Shown: piece after piece, positions 50,025 through 58,377 of the stretch
How the letters are laid out: each line of letters starts with the position of its first letter
Numbering within the stretch: the stretch's first letter is position 1
Assembly (NCBI GenBank): GCA_963530295.1
Contig: CAUSCF010000002.1
Coordinates: 1 to 64,000, forward strand
DNA length: 64,000 nt
From: JABCPE02 sp963530295
Lineage (GTDB): Bacteria; Bacteroidota; Bacteroidia; Flavobacteriales; Weeksellaceae
Reading direction: 5' to 3'
Program-made: the position numbers and the translations under genes
The notes under the pieces: generated by a model
Seen by the model: the letters and a program-made list of their open reading frames with translations, nothing else
What the model was told of the DNA's origin: nothing
Databases searched by the model: none

Positions 50025-50978
50025 GTCACTGGCGGCGCTGGTTTCATCGGTTCTAATTTGGTGGAAAAACTACTAGAATTAGGAGCTGTGGTTACAGTTT
50101 TGGACAACTTTGCTACGGGACACAGACATAACATTGAGCCTTTTTTCAAAAATGAAAAATTCACTTTGATTGAAGGTGATATTCGTGATTTAGAAACTTG
50201 TAAAAAAGCTTGTGACGGACAAGATTATGTTCTGCACGAGGCCGCTCTTGGCTCTGTTCCTCGCTCCATCAACAACCCTATCACGAGTAATGATGTGAAT
50301 GTGGGCGGTTTCCTAAATATGCTCGTAGCAGCCAGAGATGCAGGAGTAAAAAGACTTGTTTACGCTGCCAGCTCCTCTACTTACGGCAACTCTACATCCT
50401 TGCCAAAAGTAGAAGACATCATCGGAAAACCACTTTCACCATATGCTATCACGAAATATGTGAATGAGCTTTATGCCGATGTTTTCAAAAGAGTTTATAA
50501 TTTTGATACGATAGGACTGAGATATTTTAATGTTTTTGGAAGAAGGCAAGACCCAAATGGTGCTTATGCTGCGGTAATTCCAAAATTCGTAATCCAGCTA
50601 ATCAACCACCAATCGCCGACTATCAATGGTGATGGTACCTATTCAAGGGATTTTACTTACATTGATAATGTAATTCAGATGAATTTATTAGCCTTAATCA
50701 CTGATAAAGAAGAGGCTCTAAATCAAATATATAATACAGCCGTGGGCGATAGAACAACCATCAGAGAAATGGCTGAACTGCTGAAAGAATACCTTTCTGC
50801 CTATGACAATGAAATCGCAAAAGTGGAAATTATCCATGGTCCAAACAGACAGGGAGATGTTCCTCACTCATTGGCAAGTATAGAAAAAGCTCAAAAAAAT
50901 CTAGGCTACCAGCCGAGCCACATCTTCGCGCAAGGTCTGAAAGAAGCTGTAGATTGGTATTGGGAAAACTTAAAATAA
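49986..50978 (+). CDS. UDP-GlcNAc 4-epimerase family protein (WbpP/TviC-like)
   Basis: A 330-residue extended SDR. GGAGFIGSNLVEKLLELGA is the NAD-binding start, AASSSTYG gives the catalytic Ser, and Tyr153-x-x-x-Lys157 (YAITKYVNEL) completes the site. LRYFNVFGRRQDPNGAYAAV and SRDFTYIDNVIQMNLLAL fit the WbpP/TviC group, which interconverts UDP-GlcNAc with UDP-GalNAc or their uronic acids. Together with the dehydrogenase at 54740 this would supply UDP-GalNAcA. Its 5' end is duplicated as a remnant at 52804. Confidence 0.88.
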   Translation: MNFKEKLENKKILVTGGAGFIGSNLVEKLLELGAVVTVLDNFATGHRHNIEPFFKNEKFTLIEGDIRDLETCKKACDGQDYVLHEAALGSVPRSINNPITSNDVNVGGFLNMLVAARDAGVKRLVYAASSSTYGNSTSLPKVEDIIGKPLSPYAITKYVNELYADVFKRVYNFDTIGLRYFNVFGRRQDPNGAYAAVIPKFVIQLINHQSPTINGDGTYSRDFTYIDNVIQMNLLALITDKEEALNQIYNTAVGDRTTIREMAELLKEYLSAYDNEIAKVEIIHGPNRQGDVPHSLASIEKAQKNLGYQPSHIFAQGLKEAVDWYWENLK

Positions 50979-50985
50979 CTAAAAA

Positions 50986-51972
50986 ATGAAAACAGGTAAA
51001 TTTGTAATTTCTTTGGATTTCGAGCTCATGTGGGGCGTTCGGGACAAAAGAACCATTAATGACTATGGGCAAAACATTCTGAATGTCCATCAAGTAATTC
51101 CTCAAACGCTGGAATTATTTAGAAAATATGCCGTTTGTGGTACTTTTTCTACTGTTGGTTTTCTTTTTTTCAAGACCAAAGAAGAATTATTGGCGAATTT
51201 ACCTTCTATCAAACCTCAATACGAAGACAAATCACTTTCGCCCTACGAAAACTCTTATTTCGATAGTCTGGGCAGTGATTTTAACCAAGATAAATATCAT
51301 TTTGCTCCACTGCTCATCGATGAAATCAAAAAATATCCTGAGCAGGAAATCGGCACCCATACTTTTTCCCATTACTATTGTTTAGAAAAAGGACAAACGC
51401 TGGAATCTTTCAGAGAAGATACTAGAATGGCGGTGCAGATAGCAAAGGAGCAAGGAATAGAGATAACATCACTGATTTTCCCACGGAACCAGTTCAATGA
51501 CAAATACTTACAAGTATGCTCCGAGCTGGGAATTACTTGTTACAGAGGGAATGAGCTCTCTTGGCTGTATAAAGCCAAAAGTGGTGAAAACGAAAGTCTA
51601 TTTCGGCGAGCTTTCAGGCTGATGGATTCTTACATTAATATTTCTGGACATAACTGTTATTCAGACGAATACATAAAAAAAGAAACTCTAGTAAATATTC
51701 CATCTAGCCGTTTCTTGAGACCATTTTCGCCGAAACTGAGTTTTTTGGAAAATTTAAGGTTAAGTAGAATAAAGGAAAGCATGACCTTTGCTGCTAAAAA
51801 CAATCTAACCTACCATTTATGGTGGCACCCTCATAATTTCGGGGCAAATATGGAGGAAAATTTCAAGTTTTTAGAGAAAATCCTGCAACATTATAAATTT
51901 TTAAATGAAAAGTATAATTTCCAAAGCTACACGATGAGTAGTTTGGCAGCAAAGATGAAAAATGAAGGGTAA
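50986..51972 (+). CDS. Polysaccharide deacetylase (NodB-like)
   Basis: A 328-residue protein with the carbohydrate esterase 4 core: FVISLDFELMWG (catalytic Asp and metal Asp region), FRKYAVCGTFSTVGFLF, EIGTHTFSHYYC (metal-binding His pair), and SLIFPRNQFNDKYL. It has no signal peptide, so it may act in the cytoplasm on a nucleotide- or lipid-linked sugar rather than on finished polymer. The next gene, a formyltransferase, overlaps its end by 11 bases; removal of an acetyl group followed by formylation of the free amine is an attractive but unproven pairing. Confidence 0.85.
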   Translation: MKTGKFVISLDFELMWGVRDKRTINDYGQNILNVHQVIPQTLELFRKYAVCGTFSTVGFLFFKTKEELLANLPSIKPQYEDKSLSPYENSYFDSLGSDFNQDKYHFAPLLIDEIKKYPEQEIGTHTFSHYYCLEKGQTLESFREDTRMAVQIAKEQGIEITSLIFPRNQFNDKYLQVCSELGITCYRGNELSWLYKAKSGENESLFRRAFRLMDSYINISGHNCYSDEYIKKETLVNIPSSRFLRPFSPKLSFLENLRLSRIKESMTFAAKNNLTYHLWWHPHNFGANMEENFKFLEKILQHYKFLNEKYNFQSYTMSSLAAKMKNEG

Positions 51973-52735
51973 AAAAATCGTTATTTTAGCGGGAAAGGGT
52001 GATTCCTCAAAAATTGTTTTCAATGCATTGGATAGTAAATTCGGCATTGAAAAAATCATTGTGGAAGACAAAGAAAACACCAAAAAATTTATCAAAAGAA
52101 GGATAAAAAGATTGGGGATTTTTACCGTTGTGGGACAGATTTTATTCCAGCTGATTATTGGTAAGTTTTTAGGCAGCACATCTAAAAAAAGAAGAGATGA
52201 AATCATGAAGGCAAATGGCATGAATGCTGCAGAAACTCCTAATGATAAAACGATAAATGTTTCATCTGTAAATTCAAAAAAAACTATAGAATTATTGAAG
52301 GAAATAAATCCTGATTTAATCATCGTAAATGGGACAAGAATCATATCTGAAAAAGTGCTTTCTGCCGTAGAATGTCCTTTTATCAATACTCATGCAGGCA
52401 TCACTCCCAAATACAGAGGCGTTCATGGAGCCTACTGGGCATTGGTAAACAATGATGCTGAAAACAATGGTGTTACGGTGCATTTCGTGGATAAAGGAAT
52501 AGACACAGGAAGCGTGATATACCAAGAAAACATCACAGTCACAAAACAGGATGATTTCTCAACATATCCTCTTATCCAGCTGGCTAGCGGTATCAAACTG
52601 CTAACCAAAGCGATAGAAAACTTTTTCAACGGAACGCTATCCTCCCAAAAAGAAAGAAATCTAGAATCTATCCTCTGGTACCACCCTACTATATGGGGAT
52701 ATCTGTATCATAGAATTTTTAAAGGTGTAAAATAA
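51962..52735 (+). CDS. Sugar N-formyltransferase-like protein
   Basis: A 257-residue protein with a formyl-transferase catalytic domain of the Fmt/PurN fold: PDLIIVNGTRIISEKVL, then FINTHAGITPKYRG with the Asn-x-His pair, and VHFVDKGIDTGSVIYQ with the catalytic Asp. It is too short for methionyl-tRNA formyltransferase and stands in a polysaccharide locus, so it probably formylates an amino sugar from formyl-tetrahydrofolate. It overlaps the deacetylase by 11 bases. Copy 2 of the direct repeat begins at its last codon. Confidence 0.85.
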   Translation: MKGKKIVILAGKGDSSKIVFNALDSKFGIEKIIVEDKENTKKFIKRRIKRLGIFTVVGQILFQLIIGKFLGSTSKKRRDEIMKANGMNAAETPNDKTINVSSVNSKKTIELLKEINPDLIIVNGTRIISEKVLSAVECPFINTHAGITPKYRGVHGAYWALVNNDAENNGVTVHFVDKGIDTGSVIYQENITVTKQDDFSTYPLIQLASGIKLLTKAIENFFNGTLSSQKERNLESILWYHPTIWGYLYHRIFKGVK

Positions 52736-52842
52736 ACTTAACTAATAAAGTATTGTATCTTTGCAAAGTCTAAGATAATATTATATAATGAAAAAACTAA
52801 AAAATGAATTTTAAAGAAAAACTAGAAAATAAAAAAATATTA
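52734..52842 (+). repeat. Direct repeat, copy 2
   Basis: About 109 bases nearly matching 49912-50024, including the remnant end of the short SDR gene, the TATCTTTG promoter and 13 epimerase codons; it then breaks off. Confidence 0.85.
52756..52763 (+). promoter_or_regulatory. Duplicated -7 element TATCTTTG
   Basis: Brought by the direct repeat, it now seems to drive the acyltransferase gene at 52911 and the dehydrogenase after it. Confidence 0.55.
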
Positions 52843-52866
52843 AACCGCATTGCATCTCTTATCTAA
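52804..52866 (+). pseudogene. Remnant of an epimerase 5' end
   Basis: ATG 52804 opens MNFKEKLENKKIL, identical to the first 13 residues of the epimerase at 49986, then reads seven unrelated codons to TAA. The NAD-binding motif and everything beyond are gone. It marks one edge of a rearrangement. Confidence 0.8.
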
Positions 52867-52910
52867 GGTCTGAAATAAATAGTATCAGTATTAAGAAAAT
52901 CTAAACTAAA

Positions 52911-54743
52911 ATGCAATATAGATACGATATACAAGGCCTTAGGGCAGTGGCTGTCCTATTAGTCTTTTTCTTTCATCTGAACCCAAATCTCCTATCTGGT
53001 GGTTTTGTGGGAGTGGATGTTTTCTTTGTGATTTCTGGATATTTGATATCTGGAATCATTCTTCATAAAAAAGAGCAAAATAAATTTCAGTTTGTTGATT
53101 TCTATATTAGTAGGTTTAAGCGTATACTTCCAGCTTATCTTATTTTTCTTTTAGTTACATTTTTAGGAGCTATCATGCTATATCTGCCTTCGGATATTTT
53201 AGGGGTTAGAAATGGTGTTTTTTGGTCATCTATTTTTTATTCTAATAAGTATTTATCAACATTAGACACTTATTTTGGGATGTCCAGCCAAGAAAATCCT
53301 CTTCTGCACACATGGACACTTGCGATAGAAATGCAGTTTTACTTTCTACTTCCTATACTGCTATTTTTTATAAAAAATAAGAAATATCTTAATTATGTGA
53401 TTTTTTTAATTACAATCGTTCTATTAGGATATTCTTTCGTAAATAGTACATATTTACATAATAAAGAAATGATGTATTTTTCTCTTCCTGCAAGGATTCC
53501 TGAGTTTTTGATAGGAACATTGTTTGTAATGAATCAAGAAAAAATACAGAATGCCACAAAAGGAGGAAGAGATATTATAAGCATTGTTTCGGTTATTACT
53601 ATTCTTGTTTCTTCTGTCTTTTTTAGTGGAAACACCAATTTTCCTGGGCTGTGGGTACTTTTACCTTGTTTGGGGGCTGCCTTTTTATTGATAGATACAG
53701 AAGGGCTGGTTAGTAAATTTTTGTCGAATAAATTCTTAGTTCATTTAGGTGAATTGTCTTATTCTATATATTTGTGGCATTGGCCAGTAATGGTTTTCAT
53801 CAGATATTATCATAATATTGATAACTATGTCTTTACGCCTTTGGAGCAGTTTATTATCATAATTTCTACTTATTTATTAGCTTATTTATCTTACACCTTT
53901 ATAGAAAACACTTTTAGAAAATTAAAGGCTAAAAAATTTGTTTTTTCAATGTGTGTTCCTTCAGGATTATTAGCTTCATTAATATTTTATGCTCCACAAC
54001 TAAACCTAAAAATGATAAATTTTCCACAAGAATATGCTACTCCTACAATAGGTATAAATTCCCATGGAAGATTTTATACAGGAGTAGAATTTATGGGGGA
54101 TACGAATAAAAAAAATGATTCTATTCTTTTGTTAGGAGATAGTTATGCATTGGTATATAAAAATTTCTTAGCACTTGTAGGCAAGGAACATGGGTTCAAT
54201 TTTAGAACAGTTTCTAATGACACCTACCCTAGTTTCCCTGGTATTTCAGAAAAAGATTTTTCTTCTAAATATACTAGATATCTATATGAAAATATAGTTA
54301 AAATAGCTGATAATGAATTGAAAAACAGTAAAATAGTCATCATTGGTTCTATTTATCGTAAAAATATTACTTCACTACAAGAAACTATAGAAAAACTTGT
54401 AAAAAACCATCCTGATAAGAAATTTATCTTTATAGCTCCTATCCCTAGATTAGATAAAAATCCTGTAAGAATTAACAGGGGATACAAAATAAATAAAAAT
54501 AAAGACAATCATTATGATGTTTCTTATCAAGAAATTCCTGAAGGTGTGAAAAAAATAATTGATAATAACCCTAATGCATTTATGATATCAATGGATTATC
54601 ACAAATTGAAGGGACTACCCTTCAGAAATGGAATCACCATGTACTATGATGAGGAACATATGAATGAGTATGGAACAACTATTTTAGCAAATGAATTTGG
54701 AAATGAATTCTATAACGATCTAAAAAAAATTATTGAAAAATGA
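52911..54743 (+). CDS. Acyltransferase with fused SGNH domain (OafA-like)
   Basis: A 610-residue membrane protein. The first 370 residues are an Acyltransferase_3 domain with about ten helices: YRYDIQGLRAVAVLLVFFFH (catalytic His), GGFVGVDVFFVISGYLISGI, YISRFKRILPAY, LLHTWTLAIEMQFYFLLPIL. After a linker a periplasmic SGNH domain follows with LLLGDSYALVYKNF and, near the end, a DEEHMNEYG block (Asp-x-x-His type). Such proteins O-acetylate LPS or capsule sugars. It overlaps the dehydrogenase gene by four bases. Its A+T content is higher than that of its neighbours. Confidence 0.92.
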   Translation: MQYRYDIQGLRAVAVLLVFFFHLNPNLLSGGFVGVDVFFVISGYLISGIILHKKEQNKFQFVDFYISRFKRILPAYLIFLLVTFLGAIMLYLPSDILGVRNGVFWSSIFYSNKYLSTLDTYFGMSSQENPLLHTWTLAIEMQFYFLLPILLFFIKNKKYLNYVIFLITIVLLGYSFVNSTYLHNKEMMYFSLPARIPEFLIGTLFVMNQEKIQNATKGGRDIISIVSVITILVSSVFFSGNTNFPGLWVLLPCLGAAFLLIDTEGLVSKFLSNKFLVHLGELSYSIYLWHWPVMVFIRYYHNIDNYVFTPLEQFIIIISTYLLAYLSYTFIENTFRKLKAKKFVFSMCVPSGLLASLIFYAPQLNLKMINFPQEYATPTIGINSHGRFYTGVEFMGDTNKKNDSILLLGDSYALVYKNFLALVGKEHGFNFRTVSNDTYPSFPGISEKDFSSKYTRYLYENIVKIADNELKNSKIVIIGSIYRKNITSLQETIEKLVKNHPDKKFIFIAPIPRLDKNPVRINRGYKINKNKDNHYDVSYQEIPEGVKKIIDNNPNAFMISMDYHKLKGLPFRNGITMYYDEEHMNEYGTTILANEFGNEFYNDLKKIIEK

Positions 54744-56026
54744 AAAAAATAGCAATTATTGGACTTGGTTATGTAGGACTGCCATTGGCAAGGTTATTTG
54801 CCACTAAATTCCCTGTGGTAGGTTTTGACATTAACCAAAAAAGAATCACAGAACTAAACGCAGGACATGATGAAACTTTGGAGGTATCTGATGAGCTTCT
54901 GAAATCAGCTTTGGTTAAAGAAAACCCTTTCAATGCTGGTACCAATGGACTTTTCTGCTCTGCTGACCTAAAAGATATAGAAAATGCCAATGTATACATC
55001 ATCACTGTACCGACGCCTGTGGACAGAAACAACCGCCCAGACCTTACTCCTCTTGTAAAAGCGAGTGAAACGGTAGGGAAAGTGATTAAAAAAGGGGATA
55101 TTGTCATCTACGAATCTACGGTTTACCCTGGTGCTACTGAGGAAGACTGTATCCCTGTGGTAGAGAGAGTTTCTGGACTTAAATTCAATGTAGATTTCTT
55201 CGCTGGTTATTCTCCTGAAAGAATCAACCCAGGAGACAAAGAACACACCGTGGAGAAAATCCTAAAAGTAACCTCTGGTTCAACTCCAGAAATCGGCAAA
55301 GTGGTGAATGACTTGTATTCTTCGGTGATTACAGCAGGTACGCACCTTGCTCCAACTATCAAAGTTGCCGAAGCTGCCAAAGTGATTGAGAACTCACAAA
55401 GAGATATCAACATTGCTTTCGTGAATGAATTGGCTAAAATATTTAACTTAATGGATATCAACACTCACGATGTGCTGAAAGCCGCTGGAACGAAATGGAA
55501 TTTCCTTCCTTTCAAACCAGGTCTTGTAGGCGGGCACTGCATCGGTGTAGACCCATATTATTTGGCTCAAAAAGCACAGGAGTACGGCTACCATCCAGAA
55601 ATCATCTTGGCAGGAAGAAGAATGAATGATTCTATGGGAAAATATGTTGCCGAGCAAGTGGTAAAAGCGATGATTAAGAAAAATATCCAAATCAACGGAG
55701 CTAAATTACTCATGCTGGGAGTAACTTTCAAAGAAAACTGCCCTGATGTCAGAAATACTAAAATCATCGATGTAATCACTGCTTTGGAAGACTTCGGTGT
55801 TAAAGTGACCACTTACGACCCTTGGGCTAATCCGAGCGAAGTAAAACACGAATACGGAATAGAAAGCATGGAAACGCTTCCTTCAGATAAATATGAAGCT
55901 GTAGTTCTTGGTGTTGCTCACAAAGAATTCTTGGATTTAGACTTATCTAAACTCCTATCCCAAAACGGCGTTGTTTACGATGTCAAAGGAATACTTCCTC
56001 ATTCTAAGGATATAGAATTTTTATAA
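54740..56026 (+). CDS. UDP-HexNAc 6-dehydrogenase (TviB/WbpO-like)
   Basis: A 428-residue nucleotide-sugar dehydrogenase that oxidises C6 to the uronic acid with two NAD. N-terminal Rossmann motif IAIIGLGYVGLPLARLF, TVPTPVDRNNRPDLTPL, YESTVYPGATEEDC, and the active-site Cys267 in GGHCIGVDPYYLAQ are present; GVTFKENCPDVRNTKIIDVI fits the TviB/WbpO branch that acts on N-acetylated sugars. With the TviC-like epimerase it gives the Vi-antigen precursor UDP-GalNAcA. It ends the locus; a strong terminator follows. Confidence 0.92.
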   Translation: MKKIAIIGLGYVGLPLARLFATKFPVVGFDINQKRITELNAGHDETLEVSDELLKSALVKENPFNAGTNGLFCSADLKDIENANVYIITVPTPVDRNNRPDLTPLVKASETVGKVIKKGDIVIYESTVYPGATEEDCIPVVERVSGLKFNVDFFAGYSPERINPGDKEHTVEKILKVTSGSTPEIGKVVNDLYSSVITAGTHLAPTIKVAEAAKVIENSQRDINIAFVNELAKIFNLMDINTHDVLKAAGTKWNFLPFKPGLVGGHCIGVDPYYLAQKAQEYGYHPEIILAGRRMNDSMGKYVAEQVVKAMIKKNIQINGAKLLMLGVTFKENCPDVRNTKIIDVITALEDFGVKVTTYDPWANPSEVKHEYGIESMETLPSDKYEAVVLGVAHKEFLDLDLSKLLSQNGVVYDVKGILPHSKDIEFL

Positions 56027-56031
56027 TAAAC

Positions 56032-56063
56032 AAAAAACTCTCGCAAATACGAGAGTTTTTTTA
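56032..56063. terminator. Bidirectional terminator at end of polysaccharide locus
   Basis: AAAAAACTCTCG and CGAGAGTTTTTT form a perfect 12-bp stem around CAAATA, between convergent genes. Confidence 0.88.
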
Positions 56064-56067
56064 TTTC

Positions 56068-56679
56068 CTATAATTCGCCTTTTCCCTGTCTGATAATTTC
56101 TGGTATTCCCTGTGTCACATCTACTATCGTAGAAGGCACCAGCTCTCCCCAGCCGCTATCTATCACGATGTCCACGCTTTTATCGTATTTTTCGGCGATG
56201 AGCTCTGGGTCAGTAGAATATTCTATCACCTCATCATCATCTTTTATAGAGGTGGAAGCTATCGGGTTGCCGAGACTTTCTACAATCATCTGTGGCACAG
56301 AATGATTCGGAACGCGTATTCCTATGGTTTTATGCCCTTTATAAGCCAAAGGCAAGTTTTTATTTGCTTCTAAAATAAAGGTAAATGCCCCAGGGAGTTT
56401 GCTTTTCAAAAGTCTAAATGTAGAGGTTTCTATTGGTTTTGTAAATTCTGACAAGTGGCTCAGATCATTACAGATAATGGAAAAATGGGACTTTTCTAAT
56501 TTTATTCCCTTCAGCTGGGCTAGTTTTTCCATCGCTTTCAGGTTATTGATATCACATCCCAGAGCATACACCGTGTCTGATGGATAGACTATCAGCCCGC
56601 CTTTTTTCAGGGTTTCCACCACTTCATTTATCTGTCTTTCCTGTGGATTTTCTGGATGAATTCGTATAATTTTTGCCAT
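56068..56679 (-). CDS. YciO/Sua5-family L-threonylcarbamoyladenylate synthase-like
   Basis: A 203-residue YrdC-fold protein. KKGGLIVYPSDTVYALGCDI near residue 25, KSHFSIICNDLSHLSEF, LPGAFTFILEANKNLP, KTIGIRVPNHSVPQMIV and NPIASTSIKDDDE follow the family order. Members with this fold make threonylcarbamoyl-AMP for the t6A base of tRNA (TsaC/Sua5); the close relative YciO has uncertain activity, and this sequence looks nearer to YciO. A TAAATTTG promoter lies at 56702-56709. Confidence 0.9.
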   Translation of the reverse strand: MAKIIRIHPENPQERQINEVVETLKKGGLIVYPSDTVYALGCDINNLKAMEKLAQLKGIKLEKSHFSIICNDLSHLSEFTKPIETSTFRLLKSKLPGAFTFILEANKNLPLAYKGHKTIGIRVPNHSVPQMIVESLGNPIASTSIKDDDEVIEYSTDPELIAEKYDKSVDIVIDSGWGELVPSTIVDVTQGIPEIIRQGKGEL

Positions 56680-56701
56680 TTGTTTTTAAATTTTTTTTTT
56701 G

Positions 56702-56709
56702 CAAATTTA
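56702..56709 (-). promoter_or_regulatory. -7 element TAAATTTG for YciO-like gene
   Basis: Minus-strand motif 22 bases upstream of ATG 56679. Confidence 0.5.
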
Positions 56710-56870
56710 AACTTTCTTAAATGAAAAACCACATAAATAAAATCTATGTGGTTTCTCCGTTTTTAAATTAAACTTTATTGTTTTTCCTATTTTCAGTTAT
56801 GGAACTTAAACTCAAATCCTATTTTATTACTTAGATTAAATTAAAGCCTTAAAGTTAAATTTTAAAAAAA

Positions 56871-57626
56871 TTATGTCGTTTTTTTCTCTATTTTTTTGAG
56901 ATAAACAGGAATAAGCTGGTCTAAAGCTGTCATTATTTTAGGAAAATTATTGGTTTTGATGTATCCCGCTACTTCTGGTTTTTGTGTCAGAGAAAACTGA
57001 ATAAACTCTGCTACTTTCATCTCTGGAATTCCCTTGCTGATGAAATATTCCGAATCCACTCTTTCGCTTATCCATATGGCGTTATTTTGGAATTGCTCAT
57101 ATTTTTCCAGTCGCTGTTTTTGCTCTTTTTTCTTCTTCCCTGCGAACAGTGATGCCATATTAAAACTAATTCCCGCAGAACCAGAAATGCTTCGCACTTG
57201 TTTTTCAATGGTTTCTGTTCCGAGTGATTTTTGAATTTTAGCATTTACATCTTCCTTGTCCAAAGTTTTGGAATCTTTGGCAAGATTTCCCGTTAGTTTC
57301 AGCCTGCTGATAACCACTTCTTCTATTGTCACAGTGGATTTTTGTAGTCTAAAATATTTTTCTTCTTGAAAATCAACAGATTTCACAACATGAGAAACTC
57401 GGTCATAGCCTTTCTTTACAAAACGAATTTCATCCTGCAACTTCGCCGAAATGGTGAACTTTCCATTTTCATCTGTATTTACTTTTTCATTAGTTTTTAG
57501 ATTGATAACCATCACATTACCAATGGACAAACCTTCTTCCGTCTCCACTTTTCCTGAAATACTCTGCGAAAACCCCAAAACGCTGAAAAAAAATGCCACT
57601 ATGTATATTATTTTATTCATTTTCAT
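56871..57626 (-). CDS. CarboxypepD_reg-like exported protein, paralogue B
   Basis: A 251-residue protein with signal peptide (IYIVAFFFSVLGFSQ). Residues 20-95 form a CarboxypepD_reg-like beta-sandwich: ISGKVETEEGLSIGNVMVIN, FTISAKLQDEIRFVKKGYDR, SHVVKSVDF. A Lys-rich middle (GKKKKEQKQRLEKYEQF) and helical end follow. It is a tandem paralogue of the gene at 57613, overlapping it by 14 bases. Such domains are often the N-terminal part of TonB-dependent receptors, but no receptor is here. ATG 57626 or 57620 may be used. Function unknown. Confidence 0.8.
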   Translation of the reverse strand: MKMNKIIYIVAFFFSVLGFSQSISGKVETEEGLSIGNVMVINLKTNEKVNTDENGKFTISAKLQDEIRFVKKGYDRVSHVVKSVDFQEEKYFRLQKSTVTIEEVVISRLKLTGNLAKDSKTLDKEDVNAKIQKSLGTETIEKQVRSISGSAGISFNMASLFAGKKKKEQKQRLEKYEQFQNNAIWISERVDSEYFISKGIPEMKVAEFIQFSLTQKPEVAGYIKTNNFPKIMTALDQLIPVYLKKIEKKTT

Positions 57627-58377
57627 TCTTTATATTATTCATTTCCAGTCTTTTATGATAGATTGGAAACAATTCCTCCAAAATCATCATGATTTGTGTT
57701 TGATTACCAGCTTTCATGTGTTTTTTAATCTCTGGTTTTTCAATAATAGAAAACTCTAAAAACTCATGAATTCTCTCACTTGGAATTTTATTTTCTATAA
57801 AATATTCTTCTCCTAAAAATTCTTTCACCTGCAAGATATCAGCCTGCATGTCTTCATATTTATAGCGGGTTTTCTTTCTCCGCGCATTCCCTGTCATCAG
57901 CTCCTCAAAAGCGTTTATATCAAATGCAATTGCTATAGGAATAGGCGCTATTTTAACAACATCTTTCCATTTTGCTGGTTTGGGTTTAAACTCTGTTCCT
58001 TTCTTCACGGTAGGAACTTCTATATCCTTTTTCAGCCTGTCTATTTTACTTTTTGGAATTATAACTACTTCATTTATAATAGTTTCAGATTTCCTCATTT
58101 GCAGTGAAATGTGTTTGTCAAAATCTGCAGATTTCACGATATGAGATATCCTATCATAACCTTTTTTAACGAAACGAAACTCATCCGAAATATTTGCAGT
58201 TATCTTAAACTCCCCACTACTGCTGGTATGCACCTGCTCTTTATTTCTCATGTTTATTACCAAAACCCGCTCTAGTGCTATCCCTTCTTCTGTAGTTACC
58301 TTTCCAGAGAAAATTTGCTGAGCAGAAATCTGAATCGCAAAAAAGAAAATACAAAATAAAATTTTCAGCTTTTTCAT
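57613..58377 (-). CDS. CarboxypepD_reg-like exported protein, paralogue A
   Basis: A 254-residue protein with signal peptide (LFCIFFFAIQISAQQ) and the same plan as its downstream paralogue: FSGKVTTEEGIALERVLVIN, FKITANISDEFRFVKKGYDR, SHIVKSADF, then a helical half containing NARRKKTRYKYEDMQADILQ and a matching end (EKPEIKKHMKAGNQTQIMMI). The two are clearly a duplication. It overlaps the stop of the methyltransferase gene upstream by four bases, so the three form an operon. Confidence 0.8.
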   Translation of the reverse strand: MKKLKILFCIFFFAIQISAQQIFSGKVTTEEGIALERVLVINMRNKEQVHTSSSGEFKITANISDEFRFVKKGYDRISHIVKSADFDKHISLQMRKSETIINEVVIIPKSKIDRLKKDIEVPTVKKGTEFKPKPAKWKDVVKIAPIPIAIAFDINAFEELMTGNARRKKTRYKYEDMQADILQVKEFLGEEYFIENKIPSERIHEFLEFSIIEKPEIKKHMKAGNQTQIMMILEELFPIYHKRLEMNNIKNENE

